From Phycisphaeraceae bacterium (GTDB lineage: Bacteria > Planctomycetota > Phycisphaerae > Phycisphaerales > Phycisphaeraceae), in NCBI GenBank assembly GCA_020851465.1, contig JADZCR010000006.1, forward strand, positions 124,001 to 188,000: 64,000 bases of DNA, in the 5' to 3' direction. Below the pieces are notes generated by a model that ran no database searches, was not told the DNA's origin, and was given only the letters and a program-made list of their open reading frames with translations. The translations under genes were made by a program, and so were the position numbers. This document shows positions 17,103 to 24,722 of the stretch, one piece after another; position 1 is the stretch's first letter, and every line of letters begins with the position of its first letter.

Positions 17103-18533
17103 ATGCCATTAGCCTTCCAACAGTGCATTGATCCCGACTGCCGTGCGACTTTTGGTGTGGATGAGATCCACGTCTCATGCCCTGTCTGCTCCAAGTCGGG
17201 TAAGCAGTCGCTCCTTGATATTCAGTATGACTGGGAGCATCTCTCCCGACCCAGGAATTTCGGGTTTTTCGAACATCGCTGGTCCACCAAAGGTGAGAGC
17301 GGCGAAGGCGCGCTCGATTTCTCCGGCGTGTGGCGTTTTCGTGAACTCATGCCGTTTTTTCGCCATGAACAGGACATCGTGACCGTCGGAGAGGGACGGA
17401 CAAATCTCCAGGATGCGGTACTCTTGGCACCGCATATTGGGCTGGATTACGCTCGTGGAGGTAAGGTCTTCCTCCAATATGAGGGGCTTAATCCTTCGGG
17501 GTCATTCAAAGACAATGGCATGACGGCTGCCTTTACTCATGCCCGCATGGTCGGTGCCACTCGAGTTGCCTGTGCATCCACTGGCAACACCTCGGCCAGT
17601 CTTGCCATGTTTGCTTCGCTTTCGAAAATGACCGGCATCGTCTTTATCGGCTCGGGAAAAATTGCCTACGGCAAACTGTCGCAGGCTTTGGAATATGGTG
17701 CGCGGACTCTTCAGATCCAGGGCGACTTCGACGCATGTCTCCGTCGCGTCCGACAAATCACTGTCGAACGAACAGACCTGGGCATCTACCTGATGAACAG
17801 CGTAAATCCGTTCCGTCTCGAAGGACAAAAAAGCATCATGTACCGCGTCCTCGAAGCGTTGAACTGGGAAGTGCCGGATTGGATCGTCGTTCCCGGCGGT
17901 AATTTGGGAAATTGTTCCGCGTTCGGGAAAGCGTTTTCTGAACTCAAGAAACTCGGGTTGGTAAAACGCATTCCGCGGTTAGCGGTTATTAACGCGGCTG
18001 GTGCCAATACTCTTTACGAGCTTTACACCAATCGCGGACTTCGATGGAACGGCGGACGGTACGACCAACAGATGGTCCGAGATTTTTATGCCCGAATGGA
18101 CTCCTCGGACATGCACGCGCACACGATCGCCAGTGCCATTGAAATTGGCCGACCGGTGAATCTGCCCAAGGCGTTGCGGGCACTGGATGAGATGAACGGT
18201 GTTGTGCGCCAGGTTGATGATGAAACAATTTTGGAACACAAAGCGATGGTGGGGCGGTTTGGATTCGGCTGTGAACCCGCCAGTGCAGCCTCAGTCGCTG
18301 GTGCGCACCTGCTGATTGAGGAAGGAATCATCGGCAAGACTGATCGCGTCGTCTGCATTCTCACAGGACACGTTCTGAAGGATCCCGACGCCACCGTCAA
18401 ATATCACACAGGCATCGATGTAAAAAGCGTGCAGGAAACAGCTCCACGTCATGACCCCAAAGGAAAAATGGCCTGCCGCCCCATTCCGGTGCCCGACGAT
18501 CTCAATGCGATCATTGCTGCGATAACCCAATAA
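17103..18533 (+). CDS. thrC: Threonine synthase
   Basis: A PLP enzyme (476 aa) that converts O-phosphohomoserine to threonine. An N-terminal zinc-ribbon-like segment has four cysteines (C8, C13, C26, C29). The PLP lysine K136 is in [21 protein letters not shown], the PGGNLGN phosphate loop and the late [10 protein letters not shown] motif fit threonine synthase rather than cysteate synthase or threonine dehydratase. The middle segment [26 protein letters not shown] is also typical. Length is normal. It is a single gene here; no thrA or thrB is nearby and no T-box or leader peptide was seen. Confidence 0.93.
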   Translation: MPLAFQQCIDPDCRATFGVDEIHVSCPVCSKSGKQSLLDIQYDWEHLSRPRNFGFFEHRWSTKGESGEGALDFSGVWRFRELMPFFRHEQDIVTVGEGRTNLQDAVLLAPHIGLDYARGGKVFLQYEGLNPSGSFKDNGMTAAFTHARMVGATRVACASTGNTSASLAMFASLSKMTGIVFIGSGKIAYGKLSQALEYGARTLQIQGDFDACLRRVRQITVERTDLGIYLMNSVNPFRLEGQKSIMYRVLEALNWEVPDWIVVPGGNLGNCSAFGKAFSELKKLGLVKRIPRLAVINAAGANTLYELYTNRGLRWNGGRYDQQMVRDFYARMDSSDMHAHTIASAIEIGRPVNLPKALRALDEMNGVVRQVDDETILEHKAMVGRFGFGCEPASAASVAGAHLLIEEGIIGKTDRVVCILTGHVLKDPDATVKYHTGIDVKSVQETAPRHDPKGKMACRPIPVPDDLNAIIAAITQ

Positions 18534-18619
18534 CAACCACTGGAGCCATGGCCTCTTCAGTCCAGAGGATAGACGCCAAACAAAATGGGTAGCTGTACGA
18601 TCTCGTAGGGTTGTAGATA

Positions 18620-19531
18620 TCAATACCAGACAAACGGAAATTTCTCGGGTGCGACCGGCGGATCGTTGTAATTATCTTTCATTACTGATCCATGGCCATC
18701 GGCGTAAATGATGTTGGCACGTGTGAGGGAGCTGTGTGGTGCAGCCGGGTTGTAGGTTAAGCCTGAGGTGCCCCATACGCCGCCATGCTTCCAGGCGGTG
18801 TCGGTATGGTTCTCGTTCATACCGAAGTTTACATTTTCACCGATATAAAAAATTTTGGATTCGTTTGATTTTCGCGTCCACTCTCGACGGGGGTAAAAAC
18901 CCTGATTAACGCTGGCATTGTGATACCACACGAAAGAGCCAGCGTTCATGTTGATGTGATAGTTGCTCAAGTAATACACCGGCGGATAAGTGACGTTGGT
19001 TCCTGCAGCATTAGGAGTAGTGTCTTGCCAGAGCCACAACAGTCGGCGGCGAGTGGCAGGATCCAGATTTGCGGGCCGATTTGCTTCCGTACTGTTTTGC
19101 GGTGCGTAGCCTTCAGGACAGCGAAGAATTGAAGAACGGGAGTGTTTCTCCAGCGAGGTGTAGATATTGGGTAGCCCGGTCGTATTGAGGCGGAAGCCGC
19201 TGCTAAGATAATTTTTATCAATCAGCATGTGACCCCAATGCTCATAGTTCCAACCGAACCAGGGATTCCCAACATCTACATATTCACCGGGAGTCGGGCC
19301 GGTAGGTCGATGGTTGTACCACCATGCCGGGAGTAATGCGTTCTCATCCGCACGAAAAGAACCCGCGAGGGTATAGACCTGCCGTTGATTACTTCTGCAG
19401 ATCACGAATCGGGCATTGTCCCGTGCAGCAGCAAGTGCTGGAAGCAGCAACGCCACCAGCAGTGCGATAATTGAAATCACCACGAGAAGTTCAACGAGTG
19501 TGAATGCGATGTTTCGTCGAAAGCGTGACAT
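18620..19531 (-). CDS. Pseudopilin-like secreted protein with N-terminal methylation motif
   Basis: The 303-residue product begins with a short basic leader and the type IV pilin/type II secretion motif [29 protein letters not shown], so it is processed by a prepilin peptidase before FTLVE. The body is a soluble domain with many aromatic residues and ends with [11 protein letters not shown], the ADG tag shared by planctomycete DUF1559/DUF1559-like pseudopilins, which occur in large paralogous families. Its role is unknown. The ATG at 19531 is used; 40 extra codons upstream would put a second hydrophobic stretch in front. Its leader contains a terminator-like hairpin (see 19634-19673). Confidence 0.85.
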   Translation of the reverse strand: MSRFRRNIAFTLVELLVVISIIALLVALLLPALAAARDNARFVICRSNQRQVYTLAGSFRADENALLPAWWYNHRPTGPTPGEYVDVGNPWFGWNYEHWGHMLIDKNYLSSGFRLNTTGLPNIYTSLEKHSRSSILRCPEGYAPQNSTEANRPANLDPATRRRLLWLWQDTTPNAAGTNVTYPPVYYLSNYHINMNAGSFVWYHNASVNQGFYPRREWTRKSNESKIFYIGENVNFGMNENHTDTAWKHGGVWGTSGLTYNPAAPHSSLTRANIIYADGHGSVMKDNYNDPPVAPEKFPFVWY

Positions 19532-19579
19532 GTCCGAAGTCCGACTTGACGCTGTGACGTGGAACAAAGAGACCACCGA

Positions 19580-19585
19580 ATAATA
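19580..19585 (-). promoter_or_regulatory. Possible -10 box close to the pseudopilin gene
   Basis: On the minus strand TATTAT occurs at 19585-19580, about 50 bases before the ATG. No convincing -35 box is found at normal spacing. It could serve as an alternative promoter downstream of the leader hairpin. Confidence 0.25.
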
Positions 19586-19633
19586 TCGACATATCAGGGG
19601 TTTGAGCAGAGCGAGATACCAAAAAACTAAGAC

Positions 19634-19673
19634 AAAAAAATAAATAACCACCCTGCGGCGAGTCCGCTGGTTA
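19634..19673 (-). terminator. Terminator or attenuator hairpin in the leader of the pseudopilin gene
   Basis: Minus-strand RNA forms UAACCA / UGGUUA (six pairs, 19673-19668 with 19650-19645) with an inner GCGG / CCGC stem and a four-base bulge, followed by UUUAUUUUUUU (19644-19634). This looks like an intrinsic terminator, but the gene it precedes starts 100 bases further on and the preceding gene, rpsT, already has its own terminator. A promoter-like pair lies just upstream, so it may attenuate the pseudopilin transcript. Confidence 0.6.
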
Positions 19674-19695
19674 ATAAAGTAATTAACAACCTAGC

Positions 19696-19725
19696 ATTAG
19701 CGAAAAATATTTAGTTAACCGTCAA
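19696..19725 (-). promoter_or_regulatory. Candidate promoter upstream of the leader hairpin
   Basis: Minus-strand -35 TTGACG (19725-19720), an 18-base AT-rich spacer, and -10 GCTAAT (19701-19696). The predicted start near 19689 is only about 16 bases before the terminator-like hairpin at 19673-19634. Both boxes are reasonable but not perfect. Confidence 0.45.
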
Positions 19726-19861
19726 CGGAATCATTACAGCGATTGATGTATTTTTTGTGGGAAATTGACTTGAGATATGACGGATTGAGATGTCGGTTGA
19801 TTTCAGTCTATGAGGCTGCTGTTTTTCAGTTACTTTCGAAGTCAGGGGATTACTCATCGAA

Positions 19862-19889
19862 TAAAAAACCCGCCTGGATCAGCGGGTTT
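19862..19889 (-). terminator. Rho-independent terminator of rpsT
   Basis: An eight-pair stem AAACCCGC / GCGGGTTT (19889-19882 with 19873-19866) with an eight-base loop; on the minus strand the stem runs directly into T residues. It lies 30 bases past the rpsT stop. Confidence 0.85.
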
Positions 19890-19917
19890 CCAAATCGATC
19901 AGTGAGTTTTAGTCGCT

Positions 19918-20196
19918 TTATGCGGCCTTTACTTTTTTCAGAGCATTGAATCGCGTAGTGAGCCTGCTCTTGTAACGCGAAGCGGTATTCTTGTGCAACG
20001 TGCCAGTGGACGCGATCTGATCAAGCAATTTGTAAATGGCCTTGAGTTCGGCGTCGGCCTTGCTTACGTCGCCATGCTGGACCGTGGCGCGGAAGGACTT
20101 GATCGCGGTTTTGATGCGGTTGGTGCGCCAACGATTGATAGCTTGGCGTTTGGCGTTCTGGCGAACTCGTTTCTTGGCAGAAAGTGTGTTGGGCAT
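19918..20196 (-). CDS. rpsT: 30S ribosomal protein S20
   Basis: A 92-residue, very basic, helical protein with the S20 pattern: PNTLSAKKRVRQNAKRQ at the N-terminus, NRIKTAIKSFR in the middle and a C-terminal HKNTASRYKSRLTTRFNAL helix. S20 is a primary binder of 16S rRNA and is needed for 30S assembly. It is a single-gene unit with a predicted promoter (20240-20268) giving a leader of about 37 bases and an intrinsic terminator immediately downstream. The start ATG gives the usual MPN beginning. Confidence 0.97.
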   Translation of the reverse strand: MPNTLSAKKRVRQNAKRQAINRWRTNRIKTAIKSFRATVQHGDVSKADAELKAIYKLLDQIASTGTLHKNTASRYKSRLTTRFNALKKVKAA

Positions 20197-20239
20197 TGCG
20201 AACAGTCTCGTAGGGTTTCAGGGCTTATTCGAACGGAGT

Positions 20240-20268
20240 ATTGTCACCTAAAATCGTCATGGTTGCAA
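20240..20268 (-). promoter_or_regulatory. Promoter of rpsT
   Basis: Minus-strand TTGCAA (20268-20263), a 17-base spacer and GACAAT (20245-20240) place the start near 20233, 37 bases before the rpsT ATG. Spacing is ideal and the boxes match the consensus at five and four positions. Confidence 0.55.
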
Positions 20269-20391
20269 ATCGAACCGTACGTGCAACCTTTCAGTACCCC
20301 AACCTCAGCCATTCTCTGTCTTTGTTACTCTCATCCAATTCGTTGTTTTGCGGAAGCAGTTACACTTGACGTTTTCATGTGTATCCTGAAG

Positions 20392-20964
20392 ATGCTTGAT
20401 GAAATTCGGAACCTCGCTATGCCTATCCGCAACGAAGATATTATTGTCCTCAACCCCGCCCCCATTAGGGCGTCGGAGTCATCCTTCCTTCCCGAAGTGA
20501 TCGCTGGCCTGGGTACCACGCTCAAACACATGATGGGTTCGATTGGTCGTGGCAAGCGCAACAAAGTGATGGAATACCCCGAGGAGCGGCGGGAGAACAT
20601 CTCTGTCGAAGAAGGCGGTCTCTATCGTGGAAATTATCGAGGAGTCCATCGGCTTAACCGGGATGAGGATGGCCGAGTCAAGTGTGTCGCCTGCTTCATG
20701 TGCCAGACCGCCTGCCCCGCGCACTGCATCCATATCGAGGGTGCGGAATCTCCCTGGGATGATCGGGAAAAGTATCCGGTTAAGTTTGACCTTGATGAAC
20801 TGCGATGTATCTACTGCGGCATGTGTGAGATGGCTTGCCCGGTCGATGCGATCGAGCTGACTCCTGTCTATGACATCGTCGGCCTCACCCGATCGGAAAT
20901 GATTTTCGATAAAGAGAAACTGCTCACGGTGTACGACCAGACGATTCAAGACAAGCCGATGTGA
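20392..20964 (+). CDS. nuoI: NADH-quinone oxidoreductase subunit I (NuoI-like 2x[4Fe-4S] ferredoxin), not in a nuo cluster
   Basis: A 190-residue protein with two 4Fe-4S motifs, CVACFMCQTACPAHCIHI and CIYCGMCEMACPVDAIEL (each C-X2-C-X2-C-X3-C-P), separated by ESPWDDREKYPVKFDLDELR. Order, spacing and the C-terminal LTPVYDIVGLTRSEMIFDKEKLL segment match NuoI, which passes electrons towards N2 in complex I. No other nuo gene is in the window, so it may belong to a dispersed complex I or serve another oxidoreductase. Start choice is uncertain: ATG codons at 20377, 20392 and 20419 are all in frame and none has a strong Shine-Dalgarno sequence. Confidence 0.88.
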   Translation: MLDEIRNLAMPIRNEDIIVLNPAPIRASESSFLPEVIAGLGTTLKHMMGSIGRGKRNKVMEYPEERRENISVEEGGLYRGNYRGVHRLNRDEDGRVKCVACFMCQTACPAHCIHIEGAESPWDDREKYPVKFDLDELRCIYCGMCEMACPVDAIELTPVYDIVGLTRSEMIFDKEKLLTVYDQTIQDKPM

Positions 20965-21311
20965 ATCGCTGTGTCCGTAAGGAAAAACCACCTGTAGCCG
21001 AATGCCGCCATGCTGTCAGTCTGTCTTGGGATAACCAGGGCGGTGGTGACGCTGCGTCCGAGCGGTTCACGACCCGGCGGTGACTTTTGTTGTGCTATTG
21101 TGCCAACTAGAGTCGAGGACCGTATCTGGCGTGTGGCGTGAAATCAGTGGGACGATTCCTCGCAGCATCAAGCTCTGTGCAGGCGATGAGGGGTGCTCAA
21201 TTCCAGTAGCGAGATTCGATAAAAGTTTTTTTCACCCGTTGACGCAAAAACTCGTCAATCAATATGCGATACGGGAAAACCTGCTGAAAACAAAGGAGAG
21301 AAATCAGTACG
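20965..21311. other. Intergenic region of about 350 bases
   Basis: No convincing gene, tRNA or strong hairpin followed by a T-run was found. A weak TTGACG-like box is at 21239-21244 without a good -10 partner. The last bases hold the strong Shine-Dalgarno AAAGGAGAG (21292-21300) that serves the small ORF at 21312. An 86-codon ORF at 21080-21340 lacks a plausible start and resembles nothing I know. Confidence 0.5.
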
Positions 21312-21368
21312 ATGGCCGCAACGGTTTCGAAATGTATTGAAAACAGATTGCTAAGGCATTTTCGATGA
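21312..21368 (+). CDS. 18-codon leader ORF overlapping the LamG gene start
   Basis: ATG at 21312 is preceded by AAAGGAGAG (eleven bases away) and opens an 18-residue peptide, MAATVSKCIENRLLRHFR. Its TGA (21366-21368) overlaps the ATG of the next gene (21365) as ATGA. The next gene itself has only a weak Shine-Dalgarno (TAAGG), so ribosomes probably reach it by re-initiation from this ORF. The peptide is basic and has no repeated codon that suggests attenuation. That it is translated is inferred from the signals; it could also be a chance ORF. Confidence 0.5.
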   Translation: MAATVSKCIENRLLRHFR

Positions 21369-23074
21369 ATCATTCTCAAGATGGCAGCACATTGCTTGGA
21401 CACTGGCCCCTGAAAGGCGATTGCCGTGATCATTCGGGGAACAGCTTGCATGGAATTAACCGTGGAGTTCAGCTTGATTCCAGCGTGTTTGACGGACGCG
21501 GAGCGCATATCGAAATATCTCATGTCAACCAGCTGAATCTTGGGAAGCGAGATTTCACCTTGGCTGCATGGGTTTGGACCCACGAACACCCAGATGACAT
21601 CGTGGGTGATGTGTTTGATAAGTTTGATCCAGCGCGGCGACGAGGGTTGACGTTTTCAATCGGAGCCAGCTCAGGCGGTTACCAAGGTCCCGGCAGTGAT
21701 CGTCAGGTTCACTTTGGAATTGATGATGCGAAGTCAGGTGAATGGCGCGATTGCGGCAGGCCGAACCCGTCCAGTAATTACATAAGCAACTCGCTCACGG
21801 TTTTTGATGGCGATCTCTATGCCGCCACGACTGATGCGACGGACGACGCTCATCGTCGTCGTGTTTATCGATATGCGGGAGGTCAGAACTGGATTGACTG
21901 TGGGCAAGTCGGTTCAGGCAAGGCCACGGGGGTTGGCCCGTTACTCGTTCACGAAGGCTCTCTTTACGCTGTCACGTGGACATATGATTGGACTCGTGTT
22001 CGTTCAGGTGACTACACCCCTGGACGGCTGTATCGCTACGAGGGCGGTGAACGCTGGACTGACTGCGGCGAGGCCGGCAGCAACCTTACCAATACCTGTG
22101 CCGTCAGCTTTGTTGGACAAATTTACGTAGGTGGGGGGCCGTTAAAGCCTGGCGTGTATGTGCGCGATCGTGATGGCGCCTGGCGCGCCAGCATCAACTT
22201 CAGCCATGAAGGCCCGCGTCGTTGTTATCCGCATGCGATGACTCGATTCAACGGCCGACTTTATGTTGGCTATCCCGGCGTGTACGCATTTGATTCCGAC
22301 AAATGGGAATTTGTCGGATTCCCCGCGGGTGGTGCCCATGAAATATTTCAAACACACGCGCTGCATGTTCATCAGGGAAGACTCTGTGCAGGTACATGGC
22401 CCGATGGCAAAGTGGCTGTGCATCACGGCGGAGAAAAGTGGGAGGAAATAGGTCGTGTCGGTATCGACGGTACGGAAGTTTGCGCGCTGGTGGTTTACAA
22501 CGGAATGCTATACGGCGGTTCCATCCCGCGTGCCGAGGTTTGTCGATACGACGGCAAGGCGGAGTGGACCTCGCTTGTCAGGTTGTACTCGCCTGAGGGA
22601 TGGATTCCATCGCCGCCTCCCCGCGCCTTGACTGACGCCGGCCCCAGTCGTGCGGAACTCAACGAGTGGACTCGAGTAACGTGCTTGACCGTACATGACG
22701 GCAAACTTTTTGCGGGGGTCGCCAGTTGCACCAGTTCAGCACTCGATGCTCCTTGCGATGTTCGCGGTCGTGTATTCAGCATGGAGGCAGGTCGGTGCGC
22801 ATCCTATGGAAAAGATATTGGTCCAGGTTGGAAACATCTGACAGCCGTCCGTCGAGATCAGCGGTTAGAGGTTTATCTTGACGGCAAACTTGCTGCGAAA
22901 TCTTCCGTATTTTCATCAAATGAGTTTGATCTGACGAACGAGTGTCCCCTGAGGATCGGTATGGGGCAGACCGATTCATTCCATGGCTGCATCCGTGACG
23001 CAAGGCTTTACGATGGGGCACTGTCACCCGACACGATTCGTCAGATCGCTTCACAATCGGCAGTAAGCACATGA
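21365..23074 (+). CDS. LamG-like (concanavalin-type) domain interrupted by a repeat region resembling a beta-propeller
   Basis: A 569-residue protein without a signal peptide. Residues 1-118 look like the first half of a LamG/jelly-roll domain (LLGHWPLKGDCRDHSGNSLHG, FTLAAWVWTH) and about 487-565 like its second half (GWKHLTAVRRDQRLEVYLDGKLAA, LRIGMG, GCIRDARLYDGALS). Between them, about 135-465, are six or seven repeats of roughly 45-55 residues of the type LxVxxGxLYAG...VYRYxGGxxWxDCG, likely blades of a propeller. Carbohydrate binding is suggested by the fold only. It is probably translated by coupling to the small ORF that overlaps its start. Confidence 0.7.
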   Translation: MNHSQDGSTLLGHWPLKGDCRDHSGNSLHGINRGVQLDSSVFDGRGAHIEISHVNQLNLGKRDFTLAAWVWTHEHPDDIVGDVFDKFDPARRRGLTFSIGASSGGYQGPGSDRQVHFGIDDAKSGEWRDCGRPNPSSNYISNSLTVFDGDLYAATTDATDDAHRRRVYRYAGGQNWIDCGQVGSGKATGVGPLLVHEGSLYAVTWTYDWTRVRSGDYTPGRLYRYEGGERWTDCGEAGSNLTNTCAVSFVGQIYVGGGPLKPGVYVRDRDGAWRASINFSHEGPRRCYPHAMTRFNGRLYVGYPGVYAFDSDKWEFVGFPAGGAHEIFQTHALHVHQGRLCAGTWPDGKVAVHHGGEKWEEIGRVGIDGTEVCALVVYNGMLYGGSIPRAEVCRYDGKAEWTSLVRLYSPEGWIPSPPPRALTDAGPSRAELNEWTRVTCLTVHDGKLFAGVASCTSSALDAPCDVRGRVFSMEAGRCASYGKDIGPGWKHLTAVRRDQRLEVYLDGKLAAKSSVFSSNEFDLTNECPLRIGMGQTDSFHGCIRDARLYDGALSPDTIRQIASQSAVST

Positions 23075-23193
23075 CTCGACATGACGGTGAATATCAGTTC
23101 GGACGAAAACATCTGTCGCCGAACATGTTTCACCGCTTTGTGAATGACTGAGAAATATCTTTGTTAAATTCGTGGTCTTGCCGATCATCGAAG

Positions 23194-23222
23194 TTTCCAT
23201 CCTCGGCTGTGCTTCATATACT
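23194..23222 (+). promoter_or_regulatory. Candidate promoter for the CX4CH protein gene
   Basis: TTTCCA (23194-23199), a 17-base spacer and TATACT (23217-23222). A start near 23229 gives a leader of about 53 bases that also contains GGAGGGG followed by a six-codon ORF (23248-23268). Confidence 0.5.
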
Positions 23223-23281
23223 GAGGAAATGCCGCGGAGGGGCAGAGATGGAGTGCGGCGATAACTAACGGAGCCACGACT

Positions 23282-24541
23282 ATGCCGACTGCACGCCGGG
23301 CCCGGATTTTTTTACTGGCTACGCTTCTTTTAATTTCGCTTGCTGGAGAGCTCTTTGCGCGACGCGCTGTCGTTTACCGTAAGGACGGCAACCCGCTCGA
23401 AGGTGAGGTCATCAAGGACGACGCTGGCGGTGTGACAATTATGATTGCCGGTATCGAGACCCCCATTCCACGAGACCAGATAGACCGAGTGGAGTACAAA
23501 GCCAGCGTTGCTGAGCAATACCAGCAGCGCCGCAAGGCAATTGCCGACGACAACGTGATTGATCGCCTTGCTCTGGCGGACTGGCTGGTGGAGCAGCAGG
23601 CCTACGAGTTGGCTAAATCAGAATTGGCTGACCTTCCGAAGCATTCACCCAATGAGGATCAGAAGCGCAAGATCAACCTGCTCAACCGTTACATCGATGA
23701 GCAGCTCAAGCTGGCCGCGAACAGTTCAGCCGCGGCTGCCGGTACTGTCTCCGCAGGAAAATCAGCATCACGTCCCAGCGGTCAAAAGGAAGAGGATTCA
23801 AAACTCCTCAATGACGATCAAGTCAACTGGATACGAATCATGGAGGTCGATGAGGTCCGTGAAAAACCTCCAGTGACTATTCCCAGAGAAGTGATTGATC
23901 AGTTCCTTCGCGATTATTCCGATGTGGATGGCGTCCCCAGAGGGCGTGAGGATCAGGTCAAGTTCCGCAATCTCAAGGGCTGGCAACAGCTCCACGTCAT
24001 ATTCGAGGCTGATGCCAAGCCGCTTTATGACAAAATCAAAATCGAAAAAGATCCACAGCTGATTCAGGACTTTCGCAAAGACGTTTACAAGCCCTATGTC
24101 ATGACCTATTGCGGCGCTCCAACGTGCCATGGCAGTGACAAGACGGGTGAAATGTTTCTATTCCGTAAGCGGATGGATGACACCGCTACGCTGTACACCA
24201 ATTACTACATTCTCCATAGCTGGAATGACGATCGCGGATACGTTCTGGATTTCTTCAAACCAGAGTCTTCTTATCTGCTTCAATACGGGTTACCGCAGGA
24301 CGCAGCGGCCTATCGCCATCCAGAGGTTCCCGGTTGGAAGCCGGCATTTAGAAACCGCGACGATGCGCGTTACCGTACGGTTTACAACTGGATTAACAGC
24401 TTCGGGGGTACGCGGCGTAAGTACCCGTTTCAATACACTCCCCCCAAATTTAAGAAGGCGGGAACTCCAGCAACGCAGCCGGATGCTGCGAAATCTTCGA
24501 CTCCGGGTCAGCGTAGTTCGACTCCGTCCCCGAAAAAATAA
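23282..24541 (+). CDS. Secreted protein with a CX4CH haem-like motif
   Basis: A 419-residue protein with a signal peptide (about 8-26, ending ELFA-RR). Residues 27-80 form a small beta-rich region (VVYRKDGNPLEGEVIKDDAGGV) like the SLA1-homology/SHD1-type segments found in planctomycetes; about 85-145 is helical. The C-terminal half has Y-C277-GAPT-C282-H283-GS, a CX4CH arrangement recalling haem-binding motifs of planctomycete cytochrome-like domains, and a conserved-looking FRKRMDDTATLYTNYYILHSW. No known enzyme is recognised. The protein ends in a low-complexity Ser/Thr/Pro/Lys tail. The ATG has GGAG nine bases upstream. Confidence 0.7.
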   Translation: MPTARRARIFLLATLLLISLAGELFARRAVVYRKDGNPLEGEVIKDDAGGVTIMIAGIETPIPRDQIDRVEYKASVAEQYQQRRKAIADDNVIDRLALADWLVEQQAYELAKSELADLPKHSPNEDQKRKINLLNRYIDEQLKLAANSSAAAAGTVSAGKSASRPSGQKEEDSKLLNDDQVNWIRIMEVDEVREKPPVTIPREVIDQFLRDYSDVDGVPRGREDQVKFRNLKGWQQLHVIFEADAKPLYDKIKIEKDPQLIQDFRKDVYKPYVMTYCGAPTCHGSDKTGEMFLFRKRMDDTATLYTNYYILHSWNDDRGYVLDFFKPESSYLLQYGLPQDAAAYRHPEVPGWKPAFRNRDDARYRTVYNWINSFGGTRRKYPFQYTPPKFKKAGTPATQPDAAKSSTPGQRSSTPSPKK

Positions 24542-24722
24542 CGAAATTCTCGATTTGGACGAATGGGTATCCAGCTTTTCAGGTAAATACAGGAATCATC
24601 AAGGGAGTATGGCTGGCTTTCCCACAACCGCGCCTTCCCTCGGAGCCTTGCTTCGTGTATCTTTTCGATTCCGACTGTTCACGGAAAACTCTCGTCATAC
24701 CACGACTTAAAGGGGATAGCGC

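Noticed and set aside
21080..21340. 86-codon ORF upstream of the LamG gene
   Set aside because: No good start signal, and it overlaps the better-supported 18-codon leader ORF.
24129..24710. 193-codon plus-strand ORF running past the CX4CH gene
   Set aside because: Overlaps the last 400 bases of that gene in another frame, without a start signal or known motif.
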